A stretch of DNA of 64,000 bases, taken from positions 8,556,001-8,620,000 of the forward strand of contig OY755174.1 of assembly GCA_963576735.1 (NCBI GenBank). The letters are read 5' to 3'. This DNA comes from Bedellia somnulentella. Lineage: Eukaryota > Arthropoda > Insecta > Lepidoptera > Bedelliidae. Below the pieces are notes generated by a model. It saw nothing but the letters and a program-made list of their open reading frames with translations. It searched no databases and was not told the DNA's origin. Positions 56,801 to 64,000 of the stretch are shown piece after piece (the first letter of the stretch is position 1; each line of letters opens with the position of its first letter). A program made the position numbers and the translations under genes.

Positions 56801-59800
56801 TTCGTCCCGTTCTTCTAAAAGCCTATTTTTTAATTGTTCTGCATCATTTAACTCTCTTTTTAATTTTTCATATTTTTGTTCGGCAGCCATTCTACGAGTT
56901 GTAATCGAGTCCATTTTACGAAACGAACAGTCTTAATATTATATACTAGTTTAAAGCGTTACTATAGCGAACGATAATCCTAATACTAAAATATTTCGAT
57001 CCACACAAGCGCCTACTTACAACAAAGATTATTAAAGTTATTATTTATCGTTTGTTTTCTATTAACTAAACAATATAATCATAAATGTAACACTCAAAAT
57101 ATGACACCGAGTGTTATCACTACCCTAATTTAGTTTTAAATATTAACGTTTTACTATTTATTATATCCTTTACGACAAACAATTTGTACTCACAAATTCT
57201 AATAAGTACCTAATATTATAATAATAAGTGAAGGAATGCGATTAAATAGCTCAGTATAAAAAGATTTTTATATGATAAATTCACTTAATGTAAAGAAAAG
57301 AAAAGTATATATAATTATAAACTATAATAATTAATAACGGGAATCGAACCCGTGTTTGAAAGATAGTAAGTAATAAGAAACCAGCTATTTGTCTCACTCT
57401 TACTTAGTTGAAGCGGTGATCAAATGAAAACCGTTGTTTTATAACTAATATAGGATTTTTATTAAATTGAAATACCTATTATTGTTCAAAAATACATAAA
57501 TTTACTTAGCTGGTTTACTCGGCAAGGGTTTTCCTATCTAGCGATGTTTTCCTTTGTTTGGTTTCAGCCGTTAAAACGTCACAAACTTTAATCACTTATT
57601 TTGTCACATTCACTTAATATTACTCTAAGATAACACTTGTGTGGATGAAATACGCACTTTACAACAATTTACAACCATTTATGGTTTATTTCTATGCTTT
57701 TTAACAATTATAGCGAAAATTAAATAGCTAAGCACGAATTAGATATTATTTCGATCTACCCGATCGTTAAAAAGCCAAAACAGCAACAGCCTTGAAAGTG
57801 TAGAAGTAAACAAAATGTAAATACGCCAATGTAAGTTCATTAAAAATATCTAATACATTGTCAAAGTCCAATACTTATTTTGCAGATATTTAATCAATCC
57901 ATGTTATCAATGTTTGGATTGTTGTATGGAGACGCTTTGGAAGAAATGGGACACAAAACCCAAGGAGCAGCTGTAGTGTTAGGAACTATGCTCTTTGTGA
58001 CAAACTTCGGAGGACCTCTAGCCGGCGTGTTACTAAAATTAACCTCCCCTAGAGTAACTGCAGTGACTGGAGCCTGTTTAAGCACAGCTGGAATATTTTT
58101 CAGTGGATTTTCTACGAATATTGTACATTTGATATTGACTTATGGTGTATTATTAGGTTTGTATATTGTTTATTTATTGTTGGCTATGTACAATCGGCTT
58201 AGAAAAGGGTTAAGCTATTGTTGGGCGATGCGGTTGGAGACCCATCACCAACAATAATTTATTTCTATCATGTTGTCCCCTATCACCTTCTAAATGTGGC
58301 TGAGGGGTTTCTAGGTTACCCCATTTTTATATATAGCTATGAGTATATGTATTTTATTCATTGTTCTTTCATTTACCTTTTTGTACTAGAATTAATAAGT
58401 TTTATTAAACATGTTTTGTGTAGCAACATGAATTTACGCGTTCTTACAAAAATAAATTTAATTTTATCACTTGTTTTGAACCGTTTACGAATTCTAAGTA
58501 TGTTTTTGTTATTTTATCTTGAATATCCTTGTACGTTGGTAACATAGGTATCAAAACAATTGATAAGTTTTACGCACTTGCGTTGATAACATAGCTTCAT
58601 TAATAAAAGAAACAAAATTTGTAAAATAGTTGTACCTCTTTGTAAAAGCTTTCTTATCACTAGTATTCTTCACTTTCACTTGGCATGACACGCTGCCGCA
58701 TGTCTAGATACTTATTCTTAGTTAGTATTGCAAATAAAGTATTGACTAATATTGAGTAATAACATATTTTATAACATGACGACTCTCATTTATTAGTAAT
58801 CATTTAATAGATAGAATATAAAATACATACAACAAAAACTCACACCACTGTTTTCTATTTGGATTATCAGAGATTATCCATCGCAACTTATATTATTAAA
58901 TAGGTCATTGTTTCTGACTACTCCAATAGTTTCCGTTAACTCAAGAGTTTGGAAAAGGGTGGACTTCAAACTATCAAAACCAGTTGTTTTCGTCTACAAC
59001 TAGTTTAAATTCTCATTCATAGATCTTAATTATCTCACAAACCAATAGTAATATTAATAAATAACGCAAATTAATGTCGTTAATAATCGAGGCAGATGAT
59101 CAAGAAAAATGCGGAAATGGTGTTGTCTCAATTTTAGATGATGTACATTAGTGCAGGATGGTGGTTTTAGGAATTGTATTAAAACTATAATTGTAGTTTA
59201 TGTCTTGGCAAAATAATACTTTAAGCTTTAGTACAGAGGGTAGAAAGACATACACCCAGTCGTATAATTGTTCCATGCTTCATATCCATCTCTTATATAG
59301 GCTCAAAAATGTAATTGGACCAAAAGCAATGTACTGCGATCTCAACCATATCAATGCTCACGCGAATTGTGTTAACATTAGAATCTTTGTTTCAGGATTA
59401 GGATTAGGTTTTATTCAGAACTCAAGCTTTGTAGCTATAAATAGTTATTTTAAATTAAGGAAAAGTCGAGCAGTGGGCTTGGCTAACGTCGGCACAGGTG
59501 TGGGTCAAAGTCTAATGCCTCATTTGGCAAGATACCTTTTAGAAAACTACGGATTCCAAGGATCTTGTCTTATTCTCTCAGCTTTAAGTTTACATGGGGT
59601 GAGTTTTAAATATATATATGTAACAACGACTCACTATGTTAGTAGAAGTTATTTTAAAGGTGTTAGTAGATATACAGTAAATAAAGTTAGTGGTAGTAGT
59701 TATGTCGCACGTTTATATGTATTACTAACATAAGAAATGTGACTGGTTCTAAATTTTTCACATAAAGATAAAAATCTATTTTGAATTTCTCAGTTCATCC

Positions 59801-61760
59801 CAGTTGGATTATAACAGGAATCACCCATCATGGTATTTGTCTTTAGTGTCCCTCAATGCGCATTTTACTAGTGTCGCTCATTATGGCATCTCAGGAATCA
59901 GGTTGAGATGAGTTACTTTCATATCAGTCCTGAGCTGGTGAGCTCCTACTTGGGACATTATCAAAGCTGTAATAATATGGGACTGGCTGATTTAGTTGGA
60001 AACCTGTCAGTAGACCATTTTATTTAAGCAATCTCCCTGAATTGGTGGAAATTGTCGATCAGCTAAATCTGGCTACCTTATTGGTTAGTTAGTTAGTGCA
60101 GTAATACATATTAAAATTGCCATTCGTAAAAAAAAATACTAATTAATAAAAAATACTCATTATAGAAACATTTTTAAATCTATTACTATTTTATAATTTA
60201 CGTTTAAACGACAAAGGTTACACTGATAACCTCAAATTGTTCTATAATATAGAGTCATTTATTCACGCATATTTGAACTTGGTTTATCTTGTATGACTTG
60301 AATCAGTTAATTTAAATTGTAGCTTTTGTATAACTTCCGTATGTAGGTAAAAATAAATACATCTTTCTTATTATCATCTATTTCCATTGTAAATACGTTA
60401 TATTGACGTATATTAAAATGAAAAAAATAAAATATTTAAATGTTTTGCTGTGTAGTGTTGGCTTAGAATAGCACTACCCCATTTCTTCCGGTAGGTGAAC
60501 GTGAAAGGCGACTAACGGTATTGGGATTATTAAAGGATTTTTGAGCGATGCGTTTGGAGACCCATCACCAACAACCTTTATTTTAACATCTTTTTCCCCA
60601 AGCAACTTCCAAAAGTGGCTGAGGAATTTCTGATTCCTTAGCTCTGGCTACCGCTTTCGGGATTTATATCCGTGAGTATATATGTACCACGATGATAGGC
60701 CTGCACCCAATCCCGCGAGAACACTGTCCAAGCCAAACGTGGGTACTCTGCGCACCAGGTGACAATGTCGCGTGACGTTCAGAAGTTGATGTTCTTATTA
60801 GTACCTCTGCCAACCCCTTCCAGTATAAACTACGTGAACGATTGAGTTTCGGTTGAGTTTTATGAAAAGCAGTTGGTGGAATAAAACGCTTTTAAATGTA
60901 TAAAACAATACACTGTTATAATAACTGGAACGCATGTTTATTTAAAAAAATATCATATTATTTCAACATAACAAACCCTAGTAATCTTTCATGTAAATAT
61001 GAAATTTATACTTGTGTAATTACTTTTATAATTGCTGTTTAGTGTCGGCTTAGAATAGCACTACCCCATTTCTTCCGGTGGGTGTACGTAAAATTTCTCA
61101 TTCCTTAGCTCTGGCTACCTAGGGATGTATAGCCTTAAGTATATGTATGTATGTATTAAAATGGACTTAACAAGACATTGCTTACTAGGATGGCCTGGGT
61201 TTCAAAAGATGGAGTTCTCAATCCTACATACATATATGTGACATATGTACAGCTCCCAAATTATATTCCCAAGTGATTTCTCATTTCAAATCTAAATAAA
61301 TAAGAGCAAACTTGTCTGCCCCTCCCTCGTTTAAACAAAACTGAACAAAAATGAAATAAATTGTATTTCAATTAGCAATGTATTTTAGCACTTGTTACGA
61401 AACTCCCACATATTTTTTTCAAGCATCATTTTATATAGCTGTTGTATTTATATTTCGTATACTTGTATTTTTAGATTGGTGGAACTTTGCTAATCCAGCC
61501 AGTGGAATGGCATTTAAAAGAGGTAGAAGAAGAAGTAGATAATGACGAAAATATGAACTTGATGGATGAAAAACACAAAGAAATTGTAATAAAAGAAACA
61601 AAAATAGAAAATGGCCATCCCCACAAGTTTGTTCGCAGAGCAACAGACCCCGCTTTGTACATTGAAACCGAGGGGACATTGCAAAATTTTAACAGTGAAA
61701 GGAGTTTGGAAACAAAACGTGTTAGCTTTTCAAAGAAACATTCGATAGACGTTACGCAAA
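50783..61760 (+). CDS. Monocarboxylate transporter-like gene (four coding exons, 3' incomplete)
   Basis: Gene-level entry: join of 50783-50896, 57886-58156, 59396-59598 and 61475-61760, giving 291 residues plus one base of the next codon. Order of parts: signature DGGWGW (23-28), TM1 across the first junction, TM2 about 65-87, TM3 about 93-112, TM4 about 117-142, second family block YFKLRK...AVGLANVGTGVGQ (146-166) leading into TM5, TM6 about 182-203, then an acidic, lysine-rich cytoplasmic loop. All junctions keep frame and are GT-AG. Introns 1-3 are 6989, 1239 and 1876 bp and filled with repeats. The last donor CAAA|GTAAGT at 61761 is phase 1, and no matching exon follows before 64000. TM7-12 must lie downstream. 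Confidence 0.92.
50934..51556 (-). repeat. R240 copy split by SINE-T (in intron 1)
   Basis: R240 on minus: tail part 50934-50973 and body 51353-51556, interrupted by a SINE-T insertion. It begins 38 bp after the exon donor. Confidence 0.85.
50974..51338 (+). repeat. SINE-T copy nested in R240
   Basis: Perfect 14-bp duplication TATAAATCCCAAAA (50960-50973 and 51339-51352) made from R240 sequence. The body is nearly identical to 21184-21547 and 37691-38060. Confidence 0.93.
51557..52416. other. Intron 1 sequence, AT-rich
   Basis: A decayed R240 3' part at about 51890-51978; otherwise nothing recognised. Confidence 0.4.
52590..55565 (-). CDS. LINE ORF2: endonuclease-reverse transcriptase
   Basis: Polyprotein of 991 residues counted from the ATG at 55565; an in-frame GTG two codons upstream would give 993. 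Positions below count from that GTG. An apurinic-type endonuclease (about 41-247) shows QNTQG, TEHW (73-76), YRPPY (146-150), GDFNVDLL (179-186) and SDHSGL (238-243). A linker follows, then the reverse transcriptase (about 525-785) with YRPISILP, QFGFTKGRST, DLTKAFD (614-620), GVPQGSILGP (670-679) and the catalytic FADDTS (702-707). The carboxy region has HLTDVQTARLVYYSYFHS and no RNase H. All catalytic motifs are present and no stop interrupts the frame, so the copy is young or recently active. It nicks the target and copies its RNA by target-primed reverse transcription. Confidence 0.95.
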   Translation of the reverse strand: MEEPPVVLKSSPNINIVNKEGGSSGNLTKKNTLQGVSQFKLVCQNTQGFSCKELEIELFLEKYEIDCLCVTEHWLKNCELIFGFENYYLASNYCRDSKACGGSAIFLKNNIKSKIRNDIVQLSVEQVVELSCIELKNYFLICVYRPPYNQNYDKFENVMEDVLGKVFRNKKRIIICGDFNVDLLQDSHLKTRLMSLFQSFNLENLFLEPTRIKTCLDNVFTNADFSSKSVINKLKSDHSGLFVSFPLEIPEPKIVIKKRHITASKVEKYINIISSKLPTCTINKNSNTSYDIFYNVLINEFNEIFNVKNVTITSKFKFCEWATPSIYRSREKLFDLYDQKAYSNNNELSEYVKKYSKIFNKVCKEAKARYLSRRIRTSDNKVKTVWNIINTQTGRGKPCDQEFCVRSDKGLTTSNEEIACIFEKYFTDIPSKTTEYLNTSVIKAQHLLQQNVDRCETLFCFKDVSPTDIEKCFKSFKLKSSEDIWGMSVKVCHNFIVTLAPYLADIFNECIRNKIFPNLMKHSKIVPLLKSGGDKISPDGYRPISILPVLSKIFEKLMFNQMLLHFASNKLFHPKQFGFTKGRSTTDAGVALMKHIFDSWERKNDAIGLFCDLTKAFDCADHEILFIKLEHYGIQGDALKLIKSYFSDRIQKVQINNAISPGTHVKMGVPQGSILGPFLFLVYINDLPFMVEKMSEIVLFADDTSLVFDVERNNQNIDEVNNTVSQIQTWFASNNLVLNGKKTKCIKFVLPNVRCVDNEIILNNEKLVFSDNTVFLGITLDSKLQWGPHISSLAGRLSSAAYAVRKIRHLTDVQTARLVYYSYFHSVMSYGILLWGRAADVGSIFILQKRAIRAIYNLRSRDSLRELFKTINIMTLPCQYIYENIMYVRKNQASFVKNCDRHIRNLRDNNKISVPKYRLSKVNTSFMGLCVKMYNKIPEDILNLTETKFKAAVKRNLSSKAYYNVNDYINDEVAWCHQGSVQDVSGLTPKL
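55574..56914 (-). CDS. LINE ORF1: coiled-coil and SGNH-like esterase-domain protein
   Basis: 446 residues from ATG 56914. A long heptad-type coiled coil occupies about residues 8-130, a lysine-rich segment 145-190, a second short coiled coil 188-225, and a Ser/Pro/Thr linker 235-262 with PTVSTPPAPP. Residues 263-415 look like an SGNH/GDSL-type hydrolase fold: LVFSDGMAVGFG in place of block I, VVLVGNSIG (317-324) at block III, FCTFPYL at a following strand. ORF1 proteins of CR1-like LINEs carry such domains and bind RNA or membranes/particles. The usual catalytic serine context GDS is changed to SDG, so activity is doubtful. The ORF1 stop (55576-55574) is 8 bases before the ORF2 ATG, which suggests stop-reinitiation for ORF2. 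Confidence 0.8.
   Translation of the reverse strand: MDSITTRRMAAEQKYEKLKRELNDAEQLKNRLLEERDENVLAIRNLKLKNSNLLEKIVLLRESYDISQVELENQQILILKHEDQCAKHEVALERIHILNEQLAEAHAQLAEFHRIKNIHEDSHAVSLCAELEAESLSSMTSFKYSKTFSRKQCKKYKLVKKRIYNTKKSLISMKNSIKFINKSYRKIDLLNQIDSLNDKLSELIVSQEDLHLRYKHIGSLIDKETVTLNSHISSNSVISQSPQPINGITLPTVSTPPAPPANRTLVFSDGMAVGFGEILSKYLNQQVINHCYTGANFNYIVERILLGTYDEYTTIVVLVGNSIGLNKYLLNKSLNKLLEIQKIYKCKFIFCTFPYLLNMDKQNDNIHIMNNLICHVTCCQSDNLFCLDLNKFLPYSNSRLGTVYIPLNQKRNIAKLLAYNISDPHIFNIRGNLLLVCDGGSHNLNF
56934..57885. other. Intron 1, 3' part
   Basis: May include the LINE 5' untranslated region. A T-arm-like inverted motif ACGGGAATCGAACCCGT at 57337-57353 reads as a pol III B-box on minus, a possible tRNA relic. 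The polypyrimidine tract and acceptor ATACTTATTTTGCAG end at 57885. Confidence 0.45.
57886..58156 (+). CDS. MCT-like transporter, exon 2 of the coding region
   Basis: Encodes residues 39-128 plus the first base of Gly129. Starts IFNQSMLSMFGLLYG (rest of TM1), then GAAVVLGTMLFVTNFGGPLAG (TM2), TAVTGACLSTAGIFFSGF (TM3) and the beginning of TM4 (IVHLILTYGVLLG). Acceptor at 57885 (phase 0) and donor TTAG|GTTTGT at 58157 (phase 1). Reading on past 58156 gives intronic R240 sequence, so the open frame to 58257 is not coding. Confidence 0.93.
58193..58352 (+). repeat. R240 copy with internal deletion (intron 2)
   Basis: CGGCTTAGAA is joined to GGGCGATGCGGTTGGAGACC and continues to the TATGAGTATATGTAT end. 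Confidence 0.75.
58353..59395. other. Intron 2, remainder
   Basis: AT-rich, nothing recognised. Acceptor AATCTTTGTTTCAG ends at 59395. The open frame from 59200 upstream of it is intronic read-through. Confidence 0.45.
59396..59598 (+). CDS. MCT-like transporter, exon 3 of the coding region
   Basis: Completes Gly129 and encodes residues 130-196. LGLGFIQNSSFVAINSYF finishes TM4. The family's second conserved block follows: YFKLRKSRAVGLANVGTG (146-163) with the charged KLRKSR turn before TM5. RYLLENYGFQGSCLILSAL opens TM6. Donor GGG|GTGAGT at 59599, phase 0. Confidence 0.93.
59599..60446. other. Intron 3, 5' part
   Basis: A very decayed R240-like stretch at about 59975-60090 (GGGACTGGCTGATTTAGTTGG). 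Otherwise AT-rich. Confidence 0.4.
60447..60686 (+). repeat. R240 copy (intron 3)
   Basis: Full copy from GCTGTGTAGTGTTGGC to ATCCGTGAGTATATATG; joined directly to a SINE-T 3' fragment. Confidence 0.85.
60687..60845 (+). repeat. SINE-T 3' part
   Basis: ACGATGATAGGCCTGCACCC through AAACGTGGGTACTCTG to a decayed TACGTGAACG end; 5' truncated. Confidence 0.7.
60846..61032. other. Intron 3 spacer
   Basis: AT-rich, nothing recognised. Confidence 0.35.
61033..61155 (+). repeat. R240 copy with about 120-bp internal deletion
   Basis: 5' GCTGTTTAGTGTCGGC to GGGTGTACGTAA is joined to AATTTCTCATTCCTTAGCTC and the TATG tail. Confidence 0.8.
61156..61474. other. Intron 3, 3' part
   Basis: Nothing recognised. 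Acceptor ACTTGTATTTTTAG ends at 61474. Confidence 0.4.
61475..61760 (+). CDS. MCT-like transporter, exon 4 of the coding region
   Basis: Encodes residues 197-291 plus one base. IGGTLLIQPVEWHLK ends TM6; the motif QPVEW(H) right after TM6 is common to insect MCT-like proteins. The rest is the central cytoplasmic loop: acidic VEEEVDNDENMN, then HPHKFVRRATDP and a serine-rich SERSLETKRVSFSKKHS with possible phosphorylation sites. Donor CAAA|GTAAGT at 61761, phase 1. Confidence 0.9.
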
Positions 61761-61884
61761 GTAAGTAAAATAATTATTATTTGCCTTAATTATTCATGAA
61801 GTTTGTAAACTATTTATGCTCACGCTTGACATTCCAAATAGTAGATGACCTAATCAGAGCTGCAAAATTCATATTATATGTGAT
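61761..61884. other. Intron 4 start
   Basis: AT-rich; no further exon of the transporter was found before 64000. Confidence 0.5.
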
Positions 61885-61894
61885 TTTTTTTAAA

Positions 61895-62271
61895 TAAGAC
61901 GACATGATAGTCCAGTGGGTAGAACACCCGCCCGAAAACAGAAGGGCGTGAGTTCAAATCCTAGGTCGGGCCTACACCAATTTGTCTTTTCTAAAGTCAT
62001 ATGTGTGGTTAATTTATCATGGTTGTTAACGGTGAGGGAAAACATCGTGAGGAAACCCACATGGCTGAGTTGTACTTAGTCATGAGACAGTGTATTCGTA
62101 CAAAACGGCGATAGGCCTGCCCCCTATCACGTGAGTACACTGTCTAAGCAAAACGTGGGTACCTTCTCTGGACACTAGATGGCGCTGCCATGTGAGTTCA
62201 GAAGTATTGGTACCTCTGCCAACACCTTCGGGGATAAACGGTGTGAACGTTTATGTTTATGTTATGTTATG
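61895..62271 (+). repeat. SINE-T copy with alternative head (intron 4)
   Basis: Flanked by TTTTTTTAAA (61885-61894 and 62272-62281). Head ACATGATAGTCCAGTGGG with CCGCCCGAAAACAGAAGGGC, as in 43464-43828. Confidence 0.9.
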
Positions 62272-62449
62272 TTTTTTTAAACCTTGTGTTCTGTTTTTTT
62301 TGCACTCGCATTAATTACATAAAGCTATGTTAAAGTTTTAATTTTTCATTTAGTTATGACTCATACTGCCCATTTTTTGCGAGTTTAGTAAGACTTATAA
62401 TTTTTCATGGGATTAACACGATCTTTACTTTAATTCCTCCCGCACTACC

Positions 62450-62650
62450 CTATTCCTCCTACCACAATTCTATCCGTGGGTGATCGTAAGAGGCGACTAA
62501 GGGTAAAGTAGGCAATGCGGTTGGAGACCCATCACAAACAACATTTGTTTTACAATATTTTCCCCACTCAACTTCCAAAAGAAACTCACAAATTTACCTA
62601 TTTTTTTTTATTATTACCTCACAAGGATTTGTAGCTGTGAGTTCATGGAT
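62450..62650 (+). repeat. R240 copy, 5' end lost
   Basis: CCGTGGGTGATCGTAAGAGG to GTAGCTGTGAGTTCATGG, with a small internal deletion. Confidence 0.75.
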
Positions 62651-63160
62651 AAGTAAATGTATAATATTTCATCCAAACGTTAACTCAAAACCATATTATT
62701 ACAATCGTGTAAACAATTTAAAATACCATCTTTCTTCAAGTCGATATTTTTAGTTCCAAACGTTGTTAATCTAATCTCTTAACCTTCTTAAAGACGTTGG
62801 TTTAAGATAAAATTGATAATAATCTTCAGCAAGTATGAGGAAAAGCAAATAGTATTGCGATTAGATAACTAATAACCAATCGGACACTAACTATGCACAA
62901 GAATGTAAAATATTAAATTTAATGAATGTAACAACAATGTAAAATGTTAATATTGGTTCTTTTCTTCTAACTTGAATGAAATACAAACGTAACAAGTTAA
63001 CGAGGTTGTAATATGAAGGGCTATGACAGCTAACGAATATTTTTAGATAAGATTACGAAATACAAATAATTTGTAAGAATATATATCAACCAATGTTAAT
63101 TACTCCACAGTTTGAGGGGACGTTTTATACAATTTTATTAGCATTTAATATAAATATATA
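62651..63160. other. Intron 4 sequence, AT-rich
   Basis: Nothing recognised. Confidence 0.4.
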
Positions 63161-63915
63161 AGCTGTGTAGTGTAGCTAAGAATTGCACTAACCCAATTCT
63201 TCCCGCGGGTGGCGTATAAGGCGACTAAACTCTTTAAGTGGTTTAAATCTTTTTGTTCTTGAAAACCTCATGTGAGGATTATTACTAATAAATAAAGAAT
63301 AAATAAAGGAAAGAAAAATTTCGACACAGGCGGGAATCAAACCCGCGACCTTCGGGTATACGCCCCCGTCGCTCTGCTAATTGAGCTACAGTGTCAATGG
63401 CTGCCAGCGGGTTCGATTCCCGCCTGTGTCGAAATTTTTCTTCCCTTTATTTATTCTTTATTTATTAGTAATAATCCCCACATGAGGTTTTCAAGAACCA
63501 AAAGATTTAAATTATGTGAATGTTAGGCGTTTTTAACATTTGCATTCTATCTGAAAAGGTAGACAGGTGGCCTTCCGAATTAGTAAAAATTCGGAGGTAG
63601 GAAACGCAAACACTACTTAAACGTGTAAAAGAAATAAAGGATAGAAGAATTTTTCGCCGGCATCCATTGACACTGTAGCTCAATTGGCAGAGCGACGGGG
63701 GCGTATACCCGAAGGTCGCGGGTTCGATTCCCGCCTGTGTCCAAATTTTTCTTTCCTTTATTTATCTTTAAGTAGTTGTTAGGCGATGTAACTGGAGATC
63801 AACGCTACGATACTTGATTTATACCATCTGCTCCCTGATCTACTTCCAAACGTAGATGCAGGGTTTCTTAATTTGGAGTTCTGGTTACCCCGTTTTCGGA
63901 CTTATAGCCATGATT
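63161..63915 (+). repeat. R240 copy split by FB-tSINE
   Basis: Parts 63161-63243 and 63766-63915 form one diverged R240, split by an insertion. Confidence 0.75.
63244..63765 (-). repeat. FB-tSINE copy 5, head-to-head
   Basis: Flanked by a 12-bp duplication with one mismatch (CTTTAAGTGGTT 63232-63243; CTTTAAGTAGTT 63766-63777). The left half carries a minus tRNA-like unit (63324-63395). From about 63405 the sequence turns around and runs on plus, pairing over about 100 bp with 63245-63346, then on to a second unit at 63668-63740. The minus 3' end GATTTA at 63244 matches the other copies. Confidence 0.85.
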
Positions 63916-64000
63916 AATTCTATGCATGTTTATAAGTAACTAATTCATCAACAGCTTTCATCGCTATACTAACTGTATAATCAAGTCACAATCAATCTGG

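Larger units (their letters stand above)
52417..56933 (-). mobile_element. Apparently intact two-ORF LINE in antisense of intron 1
   Basis: Non-LTR retrotransposon with ORF1 (55574-56914) and ORF2 (52590-55565), both uninterrupted. The minus 3' end follows ORF2 by about 150 bp and finishes in AATAAATGATTATTTTATTT repeats (52441-52417). ORF layout, ORF1 type and an ORF2 without RNase H suggest the CR1/Jockey group. The exact 5' end and target duplication were not resolved; the 5' untranslated region may reach further toward 57885. Confidence 0.85.

Noticed and set aside
58157..58257. Extension of transporter exon 2 past 58156
   Set aside because: The sequence enters an R240 repeat, and the donor at 58157 gives the right phase for exon 3.
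59200..59395. Possible upstream extension of transporter exon 3
   Set aside because: Open in frame, but a good acceptor at 59395 joins exon 2 to exon 3 seamlessly in the conserved LLGLGLGF segment; the upstream residues have no MCT similarity.
61761..64000. Further transporter exons (TM7 onward)
   Set aside because: Searched by eye for a phase-compatible exon with hydrophobic TM7 text; the region is SINE-T, R240, FB-tSINE and AT-rich spacer only.

Overview
This is a 64-kb piece of eukaryotic, AT-rich insect genomic DNA, almost certainly from a moth or butterfly (Lepidoptera). The evidence is one multi-exon gene with GT-AG introns, Helitrons with the terminal style common in Lepidoptera, RTE-type LINE fragments ending in GAT repeats, an intact two-ORF LINE, and several dense SINE-like families. 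No bacterial genes, operons, rRNA genes or CRISPR arrays are present.

The only host gene I can support is on the right. It is a proton-coupled monocarboxylate transporter-like (SLC16/MCT, major facilitator) gene on the + strand. Coding exons are 50783-50896, 57886-58156, 59396-59598 and 61475-61760. All splice sites are GT-AG and the phases agree (0, 1, 0, 1). They encode 291 residues: the amino half (transmembrane segments 1-6) and most of the central cytoplasmic loop. The carboxy half lies beyond the window. An acceptor at 50723 and an in-frame stop before the ATG show that at least one untranslated exon lies upstream. Intron 1 carries a complete antisense LINE whose ORF1 (coiled coil plus SGNH-like domain) and ORF2 (endonuclease plus reverse transcriptase) are both open.

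The left 50 kb is an intergenic repeat field, or possibly the 5' intron of the same gene. Its families are: (1) 'R240', about 240 bp with a TATG-type tail and 8-14 bp target duplications; (2) 'SINE-T', about 365 bp with a tRNA-like head and TTATG tail, often with 7-14 bp target duplications; (3) 'FB-tSINE', a tRNA-bearing retroposon whose longer copies begin with an antisense piece of themselves, five copies having identifiable 12-14 bp target duplications; (4) two Helitrons with a GTCT/GACA microsatellite plus a third Helitron-like element; (5) a pogo-like DNA transposon with TA duplication; (6) non-LTR and copia-type pseudogene fragments; (7) a degenerate foldback element at 42175-42965; (8) a near-identical inverted duplication with arms of about 775 bp at 42996-44991.

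Nesting gives an insertion order in several places. A Helitron sits in FB-tSINE at 28344-30235, SINE-T in R240 at 50934-51556, FB-tSINE in R240 at 63161-63915, and a LINE tail in R240 at 41294-41803. The strongest candidate for something undescribed is FB-tSINE, because its foldback structure suggests cDNA snap-back during retroposition. I could not run any database search, so all family names are from sequence recognition only.
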